A DNA stretch of 64,000 nucleotides from Paracoccus pantotrophus (GTDB taxonomy: Bacteria > Pseudomonadota > Alphaproteobacteria > Rhodobacterales > Rhodobacteraceae): positions 1,377,501 through 1,441,500 of the forward strand of contig NZ_CP044423.1 of NCBI RefSeq assembly GCF_008824185.1, read 5' to 3'. The first letter of the stretch is position 1. Each line of letters begins with the position of its first letter. A model generated the notes under the pieces. The model was not told the DNA's origin, searched no databases, and was given only the letters and a program-made list of their open reading frames with translations. Shown in pieces: positions 1-8,806 of this stretch. The position numbers were made by a program, and so were the translations under genes.

Positions 1-476
1 TGCGCGAAGTTGTTGAGGCAGCTGCGATCGGCGGCATACATCGGATGCAGGGGCTCAAGGCCCAGCTTGACCCCGACCTGCCGGGCATGGGGCAAAAGCT
101 CTTCCAGCGCCCCGATCACCCGCGACCGCGCCGCCGCCAGATCCTTTTCGCCCGTCGCCAGCCCGCCCGGCACGATCACCAGGCAAGGCGCGCCGATCTC
201 GGCCGCCGCGTCCAGGCGGCGACGGTTTTCGGCAAGAGCGGCGGCAAAGCCGCCCTTGTCCGCGATATTGACCCAGGCGCTGGTGCAGAGGCAGGGCACG
301 AACAGCCCGGCATCGCGGATCAGCCGGGCGCCCTGCCCGATCCCGGCGGCGTCCAGATATTCCATCCAGACCCCGATCCCGGCGACGCCCTGCCGGGCAT
401 AGCCGTTCACCGCCTGCTCAAGGGTCCAGTCGCGCGTGGTGATCTGGTTGATCGCAAAACGGCGCAGATCGGGCAT
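1..476 (-). CDS. Sugar phosphate isomerase/epimerase-like TIM-barrel protein (3' end beyond window)
   Basis: The leftward frame opens at the ATG at 476 and runs off the left edge, so about 158 N-terminal residues are visible. The start overlaps the hyuB stop by one base (TGATG), so it is the last visible gene of the hyuA-hyuB operon. The sequence has the xylose-isomerase-like barrel pattern: an early strand ending GVWMEYL, a CLVIVPGG strand, and GLEPLHPM, where a metal-binding Glu usually lies in this superfamily. The substrate cannot be told. Its place beside hydantoinase-type genes suggests it processes the same compound or its product; that is inference. Confidence 0.8.
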   Translation of the reverse strand, partial: MPDLRRFAINQITTRDWTLEQAVNGYARQGVAGIGVWMEYLDAAGIGQGARLIRDAGLFVPCLCTSAWVNIADKGGFAAALAENRRRLDAAAEIGAPCLVIVPGGLATGEKDLAAARSRVIGALEELLPHARQVGVKLGLEPLHPMYAADRSCLNNFA

Positions 477-2212
477 CAGGCCAGTTCCGGTTGCAGGTTG
501 CGCAACTCGGCCGTGGCCTTCTCGTTGATGCGGCCATCCTCGATCACGACGCGATAATGCTCGCGGGCAAAGGCCGGGGTGATCTTGCCGTCCAGCGCGT
601 CCTCCAGCACCTGCTCCAGCGGGCGCAGCAGCGGGTCGCCATAGCCGCCGCCCCCGGCCTGTTCGTGCCGGATCACGTCGCCTTTTGCGACATTGCGCGT
701 GACCTTGCTGTCCAGCAGTTCGAACGCGCCACCGTTCAGGCTGAGCAGGTTGCGCGAGGGCGCCGCCGGATTGCCGCCGAACAGCCCATAGGGCCGATGC
801 TCGTAGCGGTCGGCGCGCAGCTGCAGCACCGCGTCTTCGGCCAGCAGGCGATACTGGCGCACCACGCCCAGGCCGCCCCGCTGCCTGCCCGCCCCGCAGG
901 AATCGGTGCGCAGCGAATATTCCTCGATGCGGATCGGATAGGTCGATTCCATCAGCTCGACCGGCATGTTCGACATGTTCTGCGAGGGGTTGGTGATCGC
1001 GTCGATGCCGTCCTTGCTGGCGCGCGCGCCCAGGGCGCCGTTGATCATGTCGACCATGACGAAGGGCTGGCGGGTCTCCTTGTCATAGCCGCCCAGACAG
1101 ACCACCGAGTTGCCGCCTTCGCCCGCCGCGGCGACGCGCGTCGGCACGATCTTGGAAAGCGCGCCCAGCACGGTATCGACCACGCGATAGCCGGTCAGGG
1201 CGCGCGCCGCCACCGGCGCCGGGAAATGCGGGTTCAGGAAGCAGCCCTTGGGGGCCGCGATGTCGATGGCGCGATACATGCCGGAATTGTTCGGCACCTC
1301 GCTGTCCAGCGTGCAGCGGATCGCCAGATAGGTCGCCGATTTCACGAAGGACAGGGTCGAGTTGATCGCGCCCTTGACCTGCGGCGATGAGCCGGTGAAA
1401 TCCACGTCCAGATGGTCGCCCTTGACGGTGATCGTCACCTTGATCGGGATCGGCGCCGGGTCGAAGCCGTCACCGTCGATGTAATCGGTGAACTCGTAGC
1501 TTCCATCCGGCCAGTTGGCGATCTCGTTGCGGGTCAGGCGCTCGCCGTAATCGAGGAAATCGGCCAGGAACCGGTTGAAGGTCGGCGCACCGTATTTGTC
1601 GACGATGCGCAGCAACTCGCGCTCGCCAAGCGCGCAGGTCGCCAACTGCGCTTCGAGGTCGCCGATGACCAGATCGGGCAGGCGCACGTTGCGCTCGATG
1701 ATCTGGAACACGATGTCGTTGCGGACCCCGCGGTCATAAAGCTTCAGCGGCGGCAGGCGCAGCCCCTCCTGGAAGATCTCGGTCGAGTCGCTGGCGTTCG
1801 AGCCGGGCACGCGGCCGCCCACGTCGCAATGGTGGCAGATCACCACCGAGAAGCCGAGATGTTCGTCGCCGTGGAAGATCGGCTTGAACATGAAGATGTC
1901 GGGCAGGTGCATGCCGCCGTCATAGGGATCGTTGAAGATGATGACGTCGCCGGGATGCAGGTCGCCCTGGAACCGCGCCAGCAGCGCCTCCATGGCGTCG
2001 GGCACGGCCCCCAGATGCAGCGCCACGGTCTTGGCCTGCGCCAGGATGCGGCCCTTGGCGTCGCACATGGTGGTCGAATAATCCAGCACGTCGCGGACGA
2101 TAGGCGAACGCGCCGTCCGCATCACCGTATAGGCCATGTCGTCGACGATGGATTCGACGGCGCTTTTCAGCACGGCGAAGGTGATCGGGTCATTGGCGGA
2201 AATCTCGGCCAT
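476..2212 (-). CDS. Hydantoinase B/oxoprolinase family protein (HyuB)
   Basis: This 578-residue protein has the full length of the hydantoinase B family, the partner of HyuA in ATP-dependent opening of hydantoin or oxoproline rings, and in related carboxylases. Visible family blocks are RSPIVRDVLDYS with CDAKGRILAQ near residues 35-60, FNDPYDGGMHLPD near 95, and HHCDVGGRVPG near 125. The ATG at 2212 is preceded by TAAGGAG, which overlaps the hyuA stop, and the genes are 11 bases apart, so they are cotranscribed and probably translationally coupled. The substrate is not resolved: N-methylhydantoin, oxoproline and other cyclic amides are all possible. Confidence 0.9.
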   Translation of the reverse strand: MAEISANDPITFAVLKSAVESIVDDMAYTVMRTARSPIVRDVLDYSTTMCDAKGRILAQAKTVALHLGAVPDAMEALLARFQGDLHPGDVIIFNDPYDGGMHLPDIFMFKPIFHGDEHLGFSVVICHHCDVGGRVPGSNASDSTEIFQEGLRLPPLKLYDRGVRNDIVFQIIERNVRLPDLVIGDLEAQLATCALGERELLRIVDKYGAPTFNRFLADFLDYGERLTRNEIANWPDGSYEFTDYIDGDGFDPAPIPIKVTITVKGDHLDVDFTGSSPQVKGAINSTLSFVKSATYLAIRCTLDSEVPNNSGMYRAIDIAAPKGCFLNPHFPAPVAARALTGYRVVDTVLGALSKIVPTRVAAAGEGGNSVVCLGGYDKETRQPFVMVDMINGALGARASKDGIDAITNPSQNMSNMPVELMESTYPIRIEEYSLRTDSCGAGRQRGGLGVVRQYRLLAEDAVLQLRADRYEHRPYGLFGGNPAAPSRNLLSLNGGAFELLDSKVTRNVAKGDVIRHEQAGGGGYGDPLLRPLEQVLEDALDGKITPAFAREHYRVVIEDGRINEKATAELRNLQPELA

Positions 2213-2223
2213 GGCTGCGCTCC

Positions 2224-4308
2224 TTACGAAAGGCGGATGTGAAGGTTCAGGAAGTCGTCGCGCTCGACGGTGGCATCCGGCGGCACGACCACGGTCGAGT
2301 CGTTCGATTCCAGGACGACCGGGCCGGTCAGCCGGCGCGGCGAGCGGGTGCGGTCATAGACCGGGGTTTCGATCCAGCCGGCATCCTTGCCGAAATAGAC
2401 CCGGCGCTGCGAGACCGGCCCCGCCTCTTCGTGATCCGGAGCCGAGAGCTTGCGGAAGTCCAGCCGCCCCTGCCGCAGCCCGCGGCCGGTCATGCGGATG
2501 CCGACCACCTCGACCGCGTCGGAGGACACATAGCTGTAGATCGAGCGATAGGTCTCCAGGAAATCCTCGCGCACGCGGACCGGATCGAAAGGCTCGGCAA
2601 AGGGGATGGCCAGCGACATTTCCTGACCGCGGAAGCGCATGTTCGCCTCGGGCAGCAGTTCCATCGCCTCCTCAGGGATGCCTTCCTCGCGCAGGTTGGC
2701 GATGGCCTGCCGGCGCAGATCCTCGGTCGCCTCGGCAAGGCGCGCCAGATCGACATCCTCGACCACGCGGCCGATGGGGGCGGTGAAATAACGCTCGATA
2801 TCGCCCGAAAGCATGCCCATGGCGGTGAAGACGCCGGGGGTGGCCGGGATCAGCAGCTTGTCCATCGACAGGAGCGAGGCGATGGCGGCGGCATGCACGG
2901 GGCCCGACCCCCCGATGGCGACCAGCGTGAAATCGCGCGGGTCGACGCCGCGCTCGACGGTCACGGCGCGGATGGCGCGGGCCATGTTGGCGTTCACCAC
3001 CTCGCGGATGCCATAGGCGGCATCCTCGGCCTCAAGCCCCAGCGGGTCGCCCAGCCGCGCCGCGATGGCGGCCTCGGACGCGGCCTTGTCCAGATGCCGC
3101 GCCCCGCCGGCCAGTTCCTCGGGCAGGTAGCCCAGCACCAGGTTCGCGTCCGTCACCGTCGGCGCCTCGCCGCCCAGGCCGTAGCAGACCGGCCCCGGAT
3201 CGGCCCCGGCCGAAAGCGGGCCGACCCGGATCAGCCCGGCGCTGTCCAGCGCGGCGATCGAGCCGGCGCCGCTGCCCACCTCGGCCACGTCGACGGTCGG
3301 CACGCTCATCATGTAGCCGCCGGCCTTGATGAAGCGCGAAGGCGTCGAGATGCCGGCGCGGAATTCGTATTCGCTGACCCGGCTCAGCTCGCCGCCATTG
3401 ACCAGCGTGGCCGAGGCGGTGGTGCCGCCCATGTCGAAGATGACCAGGTTTTCCTGGGCCAGCGCCTCGCCCAGCCTGGCACCGCCGACGGCGCCGGCGG
3501 CCCGGCCCGAGGAGATGAAGAACACCGGCTTCTCGCAGGCGGTCTCGGCCGAGGCCAGCGCGCCGTTCGAGTTACTGACCAGCAGCGGCGCGTTCACGCC
3601 CAGCCTTTTGATGCCGGTCTGCAGGCGCTCCAGATAGGCGGCCAGAACCGGGCCGACATAGGCGTTCACCACCGTGGTGCTGGTGCGTTCGTATTCCTTG
3701 GCCTCGGGCAGGACCGAAACCGAGGTGGTGACCTGGACCTTCGGGAACCGCGCGCGGATCAGTTCCTCGGCGCGCTGTTCGTGGGCGGGGTTGCGATAGC
3801 TGTTCAGGAAGCAGAGGGCGATGGATTCCACCCCCGCCTCGACCAGTGCGGCGGCAGCGGCGACGACGCTTGCCTCGTCCAGCGGCGTGATGACGGTGCC
3901 GTCGGCGGCGATGCGCTCCTGCGCCTCAAGCCGGTAGCGGCGCGGGATCAGGGGAACGGGCTTGTCCCATTGCAGGTCGAACATGTTCGGCGTGCGCAGC
4001 CGGCCGATCTCCAGCACGTCGCGGAAGCCCGCGGTGGTGATCAGCCCGGCCCGCGCGCCGACCTTTTGCAAGAGCGTGTTCGAGCCGACGGTGGTGCCAT
4101 GCACGATCTCGCGCACATCGGCGACCGAAATTCCCGAAGCCCGCACCAGGTCCGAGATGCCGGCGATCACCGCCTCCTCGGGCGCGGCGGGGGTCGAGGG
4201 CACCTTGGCGTGATAAAGCCGCCCGTCGCCTTCGATCATCACGAGATCGGTGAAAGTGCCGCCGATATCGACGCCGATTCGCGCAGTTCTGGTCGCTGAA
4301 GTCATCAT
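2224..4308 (-). CDS. Hydantoinase A/oxoprolinase family protein (HyuA)
   Basis: This 694-residue protein opens with VDIGGTFTDL (residues 13-22), the ASKHA phosphate-binding loop of the Hydant_A_N domain, followed by HGTTVGSNTLL and the hydantoinase A core (IFDMGGTTA near residue 290, GGSGPVHA near 470). It is the ATP-using partner of HyuB. ATG codons lie at 4308 and 4305 after AGGGTAGGA. It is the first gene of a leftward operon (hyuA-hyuB-epimerase) that diverges from an ABC importer across an AT-rich region, so importer and enzyme probably serve one cyclic amide or imide. No frameshift or missing block was seen. Confidence 0.9.
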   Translation of the reverse strand: MMTSATRTARIGVDIGGTFTDLVMIEGDGRLYHAKVPSTPAAPEEAVIAGISDLVRASGISVADVREIVHGTTVGSNTLLQKVGARAGLITTAGFRDVLEIGRLRTPNMFDLQWDKPVPLIPRRYRLEAQERIAADGTVITPLDEASVVAAAAALVEAGVESIALCFLNSYRNPAHEQRAEELIRARFPKVQVTTSVSVLPEAKEYERTSTTVVNAYVGPVLAAYLERLQTGIKRLGVNAPLLVSNSNGALASAETACEKPVFFISSGRAAGAVGGARLGEALAQENLVIFDMGGTTASATLVNGGELSRVSEYEFRAGISTPSRFIKAGGYMMSVPTVDVAEVGSGAGSIAALDSAGLIRVGPLSAGADPGPVCYGLGGEAPTVTDANLVLGYLPEELAGGARHLDKAASEAAIAARLGDPLGLEAEDAAYGIREVVNANMARAIRAVTVERGVDPRDFTLVAIGGSGPVHAAAIASLLSMDKLLIPATPGVFTAMGMLSGDIERYFTAPIGRVVEDVDLARLAEATEDLRRQAIANLREEGIPEEAMELLPEANMRFRGQEMSLAIPFAEPFDPVRVREDFLETYRSIYSYVSSDAVEVVGIRMTGRGLRQGRLDFRKLSAPDHEEAGPVSQRRVYFGKDAGWIETPVYDRTRSPRRLTGPVVLESNDSTVVVPPDATVERDDFLNLHIRLS

Positions 4309-4529
4309 GATTCCTACCCTTATTGGACTAGTTGGTTAGTTTGGTAACACGCATACCTCCAAACCAACAAGCGATTTTTTATTTCATATATTACAGTATG
4401 TTGGCAACTGTTTTGCCGCGATACCCCAAAGAAACTTGATTATAATTGGACTACTGGTGCTATTAATAATCCAGACAACAAGAACACCCCCGGACGATTC
4501 GCCGCGGGCCACATGACAGGAGAGGACGA
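4309..4529. promoter_or_regulatory. AT-rich divergent regulatory region with repeated operator-like motifs
   Basis: These 221 bases separate hyuA (leftward) from the importer operon (rightward) and are clearly AT-richer than the flanks. ATTGGACTA occurs twice in direct orientation (4322-4330 and 4445-4453). GTTGGTT (4331-4337) is inverted as AACCAAC (4362-4368). A consensus TATAAT at 4441-4446 has no good -35 at the right spacing, which would fit an activator-dependent promoter for the importer. The regulator is unknown; the only candidate nearby is a broken GntR gene at 10661. Confidence 0.55.
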
Positions 4530-5510
4530 ATGAGAAAGATGCAGATTTTGCCGTCAGCCGCCGTCACCGCGCTGCTGATCCTCGCCGGGCCGGGCCTGGC
4601 GCAGGACAAGCTGACCGTGCGGCTGGACTTCTCGCCCTGGGGCAGTCACGCCGCCATGCACCTTGCGCAGCAGCAGGGCTGGTTCAAGGAGGCGGGGCTG
4701 GACGTGGACGTGCAGGACGGGCGCGGCTCGGGCAATACCTTGCAGCTGGTCAATGCCGGGCAGGCCGATGTCGGCCAGATCCAGCTGGGCCTGATCCCCG
4801 CGGCACGCCAGGGCGGCGCCAAGGTCAAGGGCATCGCCGGCTGGGACCGCCGCACCGATCTTTGCGTGCTGGTCGACAAGGACGCGCCCGTCGAGCAGAT
4901 CACGGACCTCAAGGGCAAGAAGATCGTCGTCTTCGCCGCCAGCCCCTGGACGCCCTATATCGACACCTTCCTGGCCGCAGGCGGGCTGGATCGCGACAAC
5001 ACCACCATCGAATTCGTCGATGCCTCGGCGCTGTGGGGCACCTATACCTCGGGGCGTGCGGACGCCATGATGTCCACCGTCGCCTCGGCCCTGCCGCTCG
5101 CCGAGGCGCAGCGGCCGTCCAAATGCCTGACCTCGGATTCCGCCGACCTGTATTTCCCCAGCTACGGCCTTGTCGCCTCGGACGACACGATCAAGAACCG
5201 GGCGGATGCACTGAAGAAACTGGTCGAGGTCCAGCAGCGCGCCTGGGCGGAAATCGCCAGCAATCCCGACCTGGGCGTCGAGGCGATGCTGGCCCAGCGT
5301 CCCGATGCGATGCTGAACCCGGACGTCCTGCGCGAGCAGATCCGCCTGACCGTGGAATATTTCGACACGCCGGCGACCGAAGGCAAGCCGATCGGCTGGC
5401 AGGCGGACGAGGATTGGGAAGCCGCGCTGAAGGGCATGGAGCGCGCCGGCGTGGTCGACCCCGGCTGGCAGGTCGCCGACTATTTCACCAACGACCTGAT
5501 CCCGGAATGA
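4530..5510 (+). CDS. ABC transporter substrate-binding protein, NMT1/THI5-SsuA type
   Basis: This 326-residue periplasmic protein starts after AGGAGAGGA and has a Sec signal peptide of about 24 residues ending GPGLAQD. The mature part has the THI5/SsuA pattern: early HAAMHLAQQQGWF(K)EAG, then GRGSGNTLQLVNAG and ADVGQIQ, a ligand-contact order shared by taurine, sulfonate, nitrate and pyrimidine binders. It leads a three-gene operon with an ATPase (next start 11 bases on) and a permease. The ligand cannot be read; opposition to hyuA suggests a cyclic amide or a pyrimidine-like compound. Confidence 0.9.
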   Translation: MRKMQILPSAAVTALLILAGPGLAQDKLTVRLDFSPWGSHAAMHLAQQQGWFKEAGLDVDVQDGRGSGNTLQLVNAGQADVGQIQLGLIPAARQGGAKVKGIAGWDRRTDLCVLVDKDAPVEQITDLKGKKIVVFAASPWTPYIDTFLAAGGLDRDNTTIEFVDASALWGTYTSGRADAMMSTVASALPLAEAQRPSKCLTSDSADLYFPSYGLVASDDTIKNRADALKKLVEVQQRAWAEIASNPDLGVEAMLAQRPDAMLNPDVLREQIRLTVEYFDTPATEGKPIGWQADEDWEAALKGMERAGVVDPGWQVADYFTNDLIPE

Positions 5511-5520
5511 GGCGGTGAGC

Positions 5521-6318
5521 ATGAACATGATGGCCGACACCACCACCGACACCTATCTGCGCATCAAGGGCGCGGGCAAGACCTATCCCTCGCAGCACGG
5601 GCCCGTCGTCGCGCTCAGCGACATCAACCTGGACGTGCGCCCGGGCGAGTTCCTCAGCATCGTCGGGCCCAGCGGCTGCGGCAAGAGCACGCTGCTGAAA
5701 TGCCTGGCCGGGCTGGAAAACATCACCTCCGGCGGCATCACCGTTTCCGGCAAGCCGCTGTCCGGCCCGCCGGACCGCATGGGCGTGGTGTTCCAGCGCG
5801 ACGTCCTGCTGGACTGGCGCACCATCCTGGACAACGTGCTGTTGCAGGCCGAGTTCCTGGGCCATCCGCGCGAGCAATACCGCGAACGCGCCCTGCAGCT
5901 GCTGGAACGCTTCGGGCTGAAAGGCTATGAAAAGCGCCACCCCTGGGAGCTGTCGGGCGGCATGCGGCAGCGCGCCTCGATCTGCCGGGCGCTGCTTTGC
6001 GATCCCGACCTTCTGCTGATGGACGAGCCTTTCGGCGCGCTGGACGCGATGACCCGCGACGACCTGAACGTCGAGCTGGCCCGGATGTGGCAAGAGACGA
6101 ACAAGACGGTGATCTTCATCACCCATTCGATTTCCGAGGCGGTCTTCCTGGCCGACCGCGTGGTGATGATGTCGCGCACGCCCGGCCGTATCGTCGATGT
6201 CTTCGACGTGGACCTGCCCCGGCCGCGCCCGCTGTCGGTGCGCGAATCCGATGCCTTCGGCGTCTATGCCCAGCGTATCCGCCACCATTTCGCCGAATTG
6301 GGAGTGCTCAAGGAATGA
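5521..6318 (+). CDS. ABC transporter ATP-binding protein, SsuB/TauB type
   Basis: This nucleotide-binding subunit of about 265 residues drives the importer. Walker A is GPSGCGKST (about 49-57), the signature is LSGGMRQR, Walker B is LLLMDEPFGALD and the switch is ITHS. The C-terminal tail is short, as in taurine and nitrate ATPases. The ATG at 5521 was chosen because GAGG lies 7-8 bases upstream; a GTG at 5515 is in frame but has worse spacing. Its stop overlaps the permease start (ATGA), so translation is coupled. Confidence 0.92.
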   Translation: MNMMADTTTDTYLRIKGAGKTYPSQHGPVVALSDINLDVRPGEFLSIVGPSGCGKSTLLKCLAGLENITSGGITVSGKPLSGPPDRMGVVFQRDVLLDWRTILDNVLLQAEFLGHPREQYRERALQLLERFGLKGYEKRHPWELSGGMRQRASICRALLCDPDLLLMDEPFGALDAMTRDDLNVELARMWQETNKTVIFITHSISEAVFLADRVVMMSRTPGRIVDVFDVDLPRPRPLSVRESDAFGVYAQRIRHHFAELGVLKE

Positions 6319-7106
6319 AAAACAGCCTCATCGCAAAAATCATGCGGGACAACCGCTCGCTGGACATCGTCCTGGTGCTTCTGGGAACCATCCTGCTGTG
6401 GGAAATTGGGGTGCGGCTCTTCAATCCGCCGGCGATCATCCTGCCCGCCCCCTCGGCGATCTGGGCCGCTTTCATGCAAAGCCCCTGGGTGTTCATCCGC
6501 AACATGCTTTACACGCTGATGACCACCGGCCTGGCCTTCACCATTTCCGTGGTGCTGGGCGTGGTCATGGCGGTGGGCATCGTGCAGTCGAAATTCCTTG
6601 AGCGTACGGTCTATACGCTGCTCATCGCCATCAACTCGGTTCCCAAGGTGGCGCTGGCGCCGCTGTTCGTGATCTGGCTGGGCACCGGCATGTCGTCGCA
6701 ACTGGCGGTGGCGGTGATGTTGGCGATCTTTCCCATCGTCATCAACACCGTCCTGGGCCTGCGCTCGGTCGATCCCGACATGCTGAACCTCGCCAAGGCG
6801 ACGCGGGCCTCGAAATTCGACATCATCTACAAGATCCGGGTGCCGAACGCCCTGCCCTCGCTGTTTTCCGGCATGAAGGTCGGCATCTCCTTCGCGCTGG
6901 TCGGCGCCATCGTCGGAGAGTTCGTCGCCGGCGGCCGCGGCCTGGGCTTCCTGGTCCTGACCGCCCAGGGCCAGTTCGACACCACGCGGGTCTTCGTCTC
7001 GCTGGTGCTCTTGGGGGTGATGGGCACGATCCTGTTCTATGCCGTCGACGTGATGGAGCGGATCGCCCTGCCCTGGCACAGCTCGCAACGCCAGCCTAAT
7101 GCCTGA
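6315..7106 (+). CDS. ABC transporter permease, SsuC/TauC type
   Basis: This 263-residue inner-membrane subunit has about six hydrophobic spans. The BPD_transp_1 coupling motif is the EAA-like loop around residues 160-185 (LNLAKATRASKFDI followed by RVPNALPSLFSGMK), and GAIVGEFVAGGRGLGF follows, as in the taurine/nitrate class. The start overlaps the ATPase stop by four bases, with AAGGA upstream. It is the last gene of the operon and is followed at once by a strong terminator. Confidence 0.92.
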   Translation: MKNSLIAKIMRDNRSLDIVLVLLGTILLWEIGVRLFNPPAIILPAPSAIWAAFMQSPWVFIRNMLYTLMTTGLAFTISVVLGVVMAVGIVQSKFLERTVYTLLIAINSVPKVALAPLFVIWLGTGMSSQLAVAVMLAIFPIVINTVLGLRSVDPDMLNLAKATRASKFDIIYKIRVPNALPSLFSGMKVGISFALVGAIVGEFVAGGRGLGFLVLTAQGQFDTTRVFVSLVLLGVMGTILFYAVDVMERIALPWHSSQRQPNA

Positions 7107-7113
7107 GCACTTA

Positions 7114-7137
7114 GGGGGGCTTGCTGCCCCCCTTTTT
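7114..7137 (+). terminator. Rho-independent terminator of the importer operon
   Basis: A seven-pair G/C stem (GGGGGGC and GCCCCCC) with a five-base TTGCT loop is followed by five T residues, eight bases after the permease stop. This is the clearest intrinsic terminator in the first 10 kb and separates the intact importer from the decayed region to its right. Confidence 0.85.
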
Positions 7138-7194
7138 CCGACCGATGCGATCCAATCGGGAATGAAGCCTCTGGCCCGGCCCGGAGCCGCGGCG

Positions 7195-7889
7195 TCAGGC
7201 CAGGCCACTAGCCCAGCACGCCGCCAGCAATCGCCGCGCCTCGCGGCGGCGGGCCTGCATCTCGGGATCGGGATCCAGGCCCGCGGCCAGCAGCGCCTGG
7301 GTACAGGGCTGGCGCGGCCCTCGAACACCAGACGCACCGGACCCGGCGCGACGGCCTTGCCGCGCTGCATGACCATGACGTAATCGGCGAAATCGCGCAC
7401 CACCGGCAGGATATGGCGAAAGATGATCCGCCCCGAGGATGCGTCCATGACGCGGGCGGCCGAAACGAACATGCTCTGCTTGACCTCCAGCACCTCGGCG
7501 CGGGTGGTGCGCAGATAGACCGGAATGCGGGTGATCCGCCAGGACGATGATCCGGTTCAGCACCGAGGGGCCAGGGATACAGAGCACGATCACCGCGATC
7601 AGCAGCGACGGGAAGGACATGATCATGTCGGCCAGCCGCATGATGACCTGGCTGACCCGCGGCCCGGCATGGCCCGCAACCAGCCCAAACGCCGATCCGA
7701 TGTCGGCCGAGAACAGCACCGCGCCGGCGGCGACCGTCATGGTGTTCCGGGTGGCGACGATGATCCGCGCCAGCAGCGGGCGGCCAAGCGCATCGGCGCC
7801 CATGATCCCTAACCACCCGCGCTCCCATTCGAAGGGCGGGGCATTGCGGCCGCGCAGGTTCTGCTTCTGTGCCCCGCATCCAGCCATGA
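7195..7889 (-). pseudogene. Fused remnant: DppC-type permease joined to the tail of a DppD/F-type ATPase
   Basis: Translating all three leftward frames gives pieces of two neighbouring genes. Right to left, the N-terminal half of a DppC permease is readable (NLRGRNAPPFEWE, GADALGR, VIMRLADMIMSFPSLL, then VKQSMFVSAARVMDASSGR in another frame). It jumps directly into an ABC ATPase tail (RDFADYVMVMQRGKAV, then QALLAAGLDPDPEMQARRRE) ending at the stop at 7195. At least one frameshift and a deletion joining the two genes are needed. Neither product can work. Confidence 0.75.
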
Positions 7890-8751
7890 CGGGCCGATGA
7901 TCGCCAGCGCCATGACCATGATCGCCGCCAGCACCACGTTGAAATCACGTTGCAGGATAGCGTCGATCATCAGCTTGCCGACGCCGGGGAAGCCGAAGAT
8001 CGTCTCGGCCACGACGGCCCCGTTCAGCAGCGCCGCCGCCTGGTCGCCGATCACGGTGACGACCGGCAGCATGGCGTTGCGCAGGGCGTGGACGAAGATG
8101 ATGGGGGGCGAACGCGCCCCCTGGGCGCGGGCGGTCTTTACCTAGGCGGAGGACAGGGCCGAGATCATCGAGCCGCGCACCGCCTGCACGATCAGGCCAA
8201 AGGGCCGGATGAACAGCACGGCGATCGGCAGGATCCGGTGCCAGACGGTACCAGTGCCGGATGTGGTCAGCCAGCCCAGGCCCACCGAGAACACCACGAA
8301 GGCGACGATGGCGACCCAAAAAATCCGGCCCCGAGGCCCCGATCAGCGAAGTCAGCGGGGCGATGCGGTCACACAGGCCGCCCGCCCGGAACGCAGCCAG
8401 CAAGCCGACGACGATGACCGCGACTGCGACCAGGGTCATGGTGATGACCGCCAGTTGCAAGGTCCAGACGAAGGCCTCCAGCACCACGTCGATGGCGGGA
8501 CGGGCGCGGCGGATCGAGGCGCCGAAATCCAGGTGCAGCGGATCCCAGACATGGCGGCCGAATTGCGTCAGCAGCGGATCGTTGAACCCGTGCAGCTGGC
8601 GAAATTCCTCGCGCATCTGTTCGGTCGCATCGACCGGCAGGAACAGCGACGCGGAATCGCCGGTCAGGCGGGACAGGAAGAACACCATCACCACCGGACC
8701 CAACAGGGAGACCAGGTTGGCAAAGGCCCGCTTGCGGATGAAACTCGACAT
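7890..8751 (-). pseudogene. Remnant of a DppB-type peptide ABC permease
   Basis: The start at 8751 gives a normal DppB N-terminus (VVMVFFLSRLTGDSA and QLHGFNDPLLTQF) for about 145 residues. The frame is lost near 8320. The C-terminal part returns in another frame as LRNAMLPVVTVIGDQAA and ETIFGFPGVGKLM. An in-frame TAG replaces an expected Tyr codon just before VKTARAQG (near 8143). The 3' end runs into the DppC remnant without a proper gene junction. One frameshift plus one nonsense codon argue for real decay, since neighbouring genes are intact. Confidence 0.75.
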
Positions 8752-8806
8752 GGAAGGCTCCTGTCAAAGACGGGACGGGCGGGGACGCGCCCCGCCCGGC
8801 GGCGGC

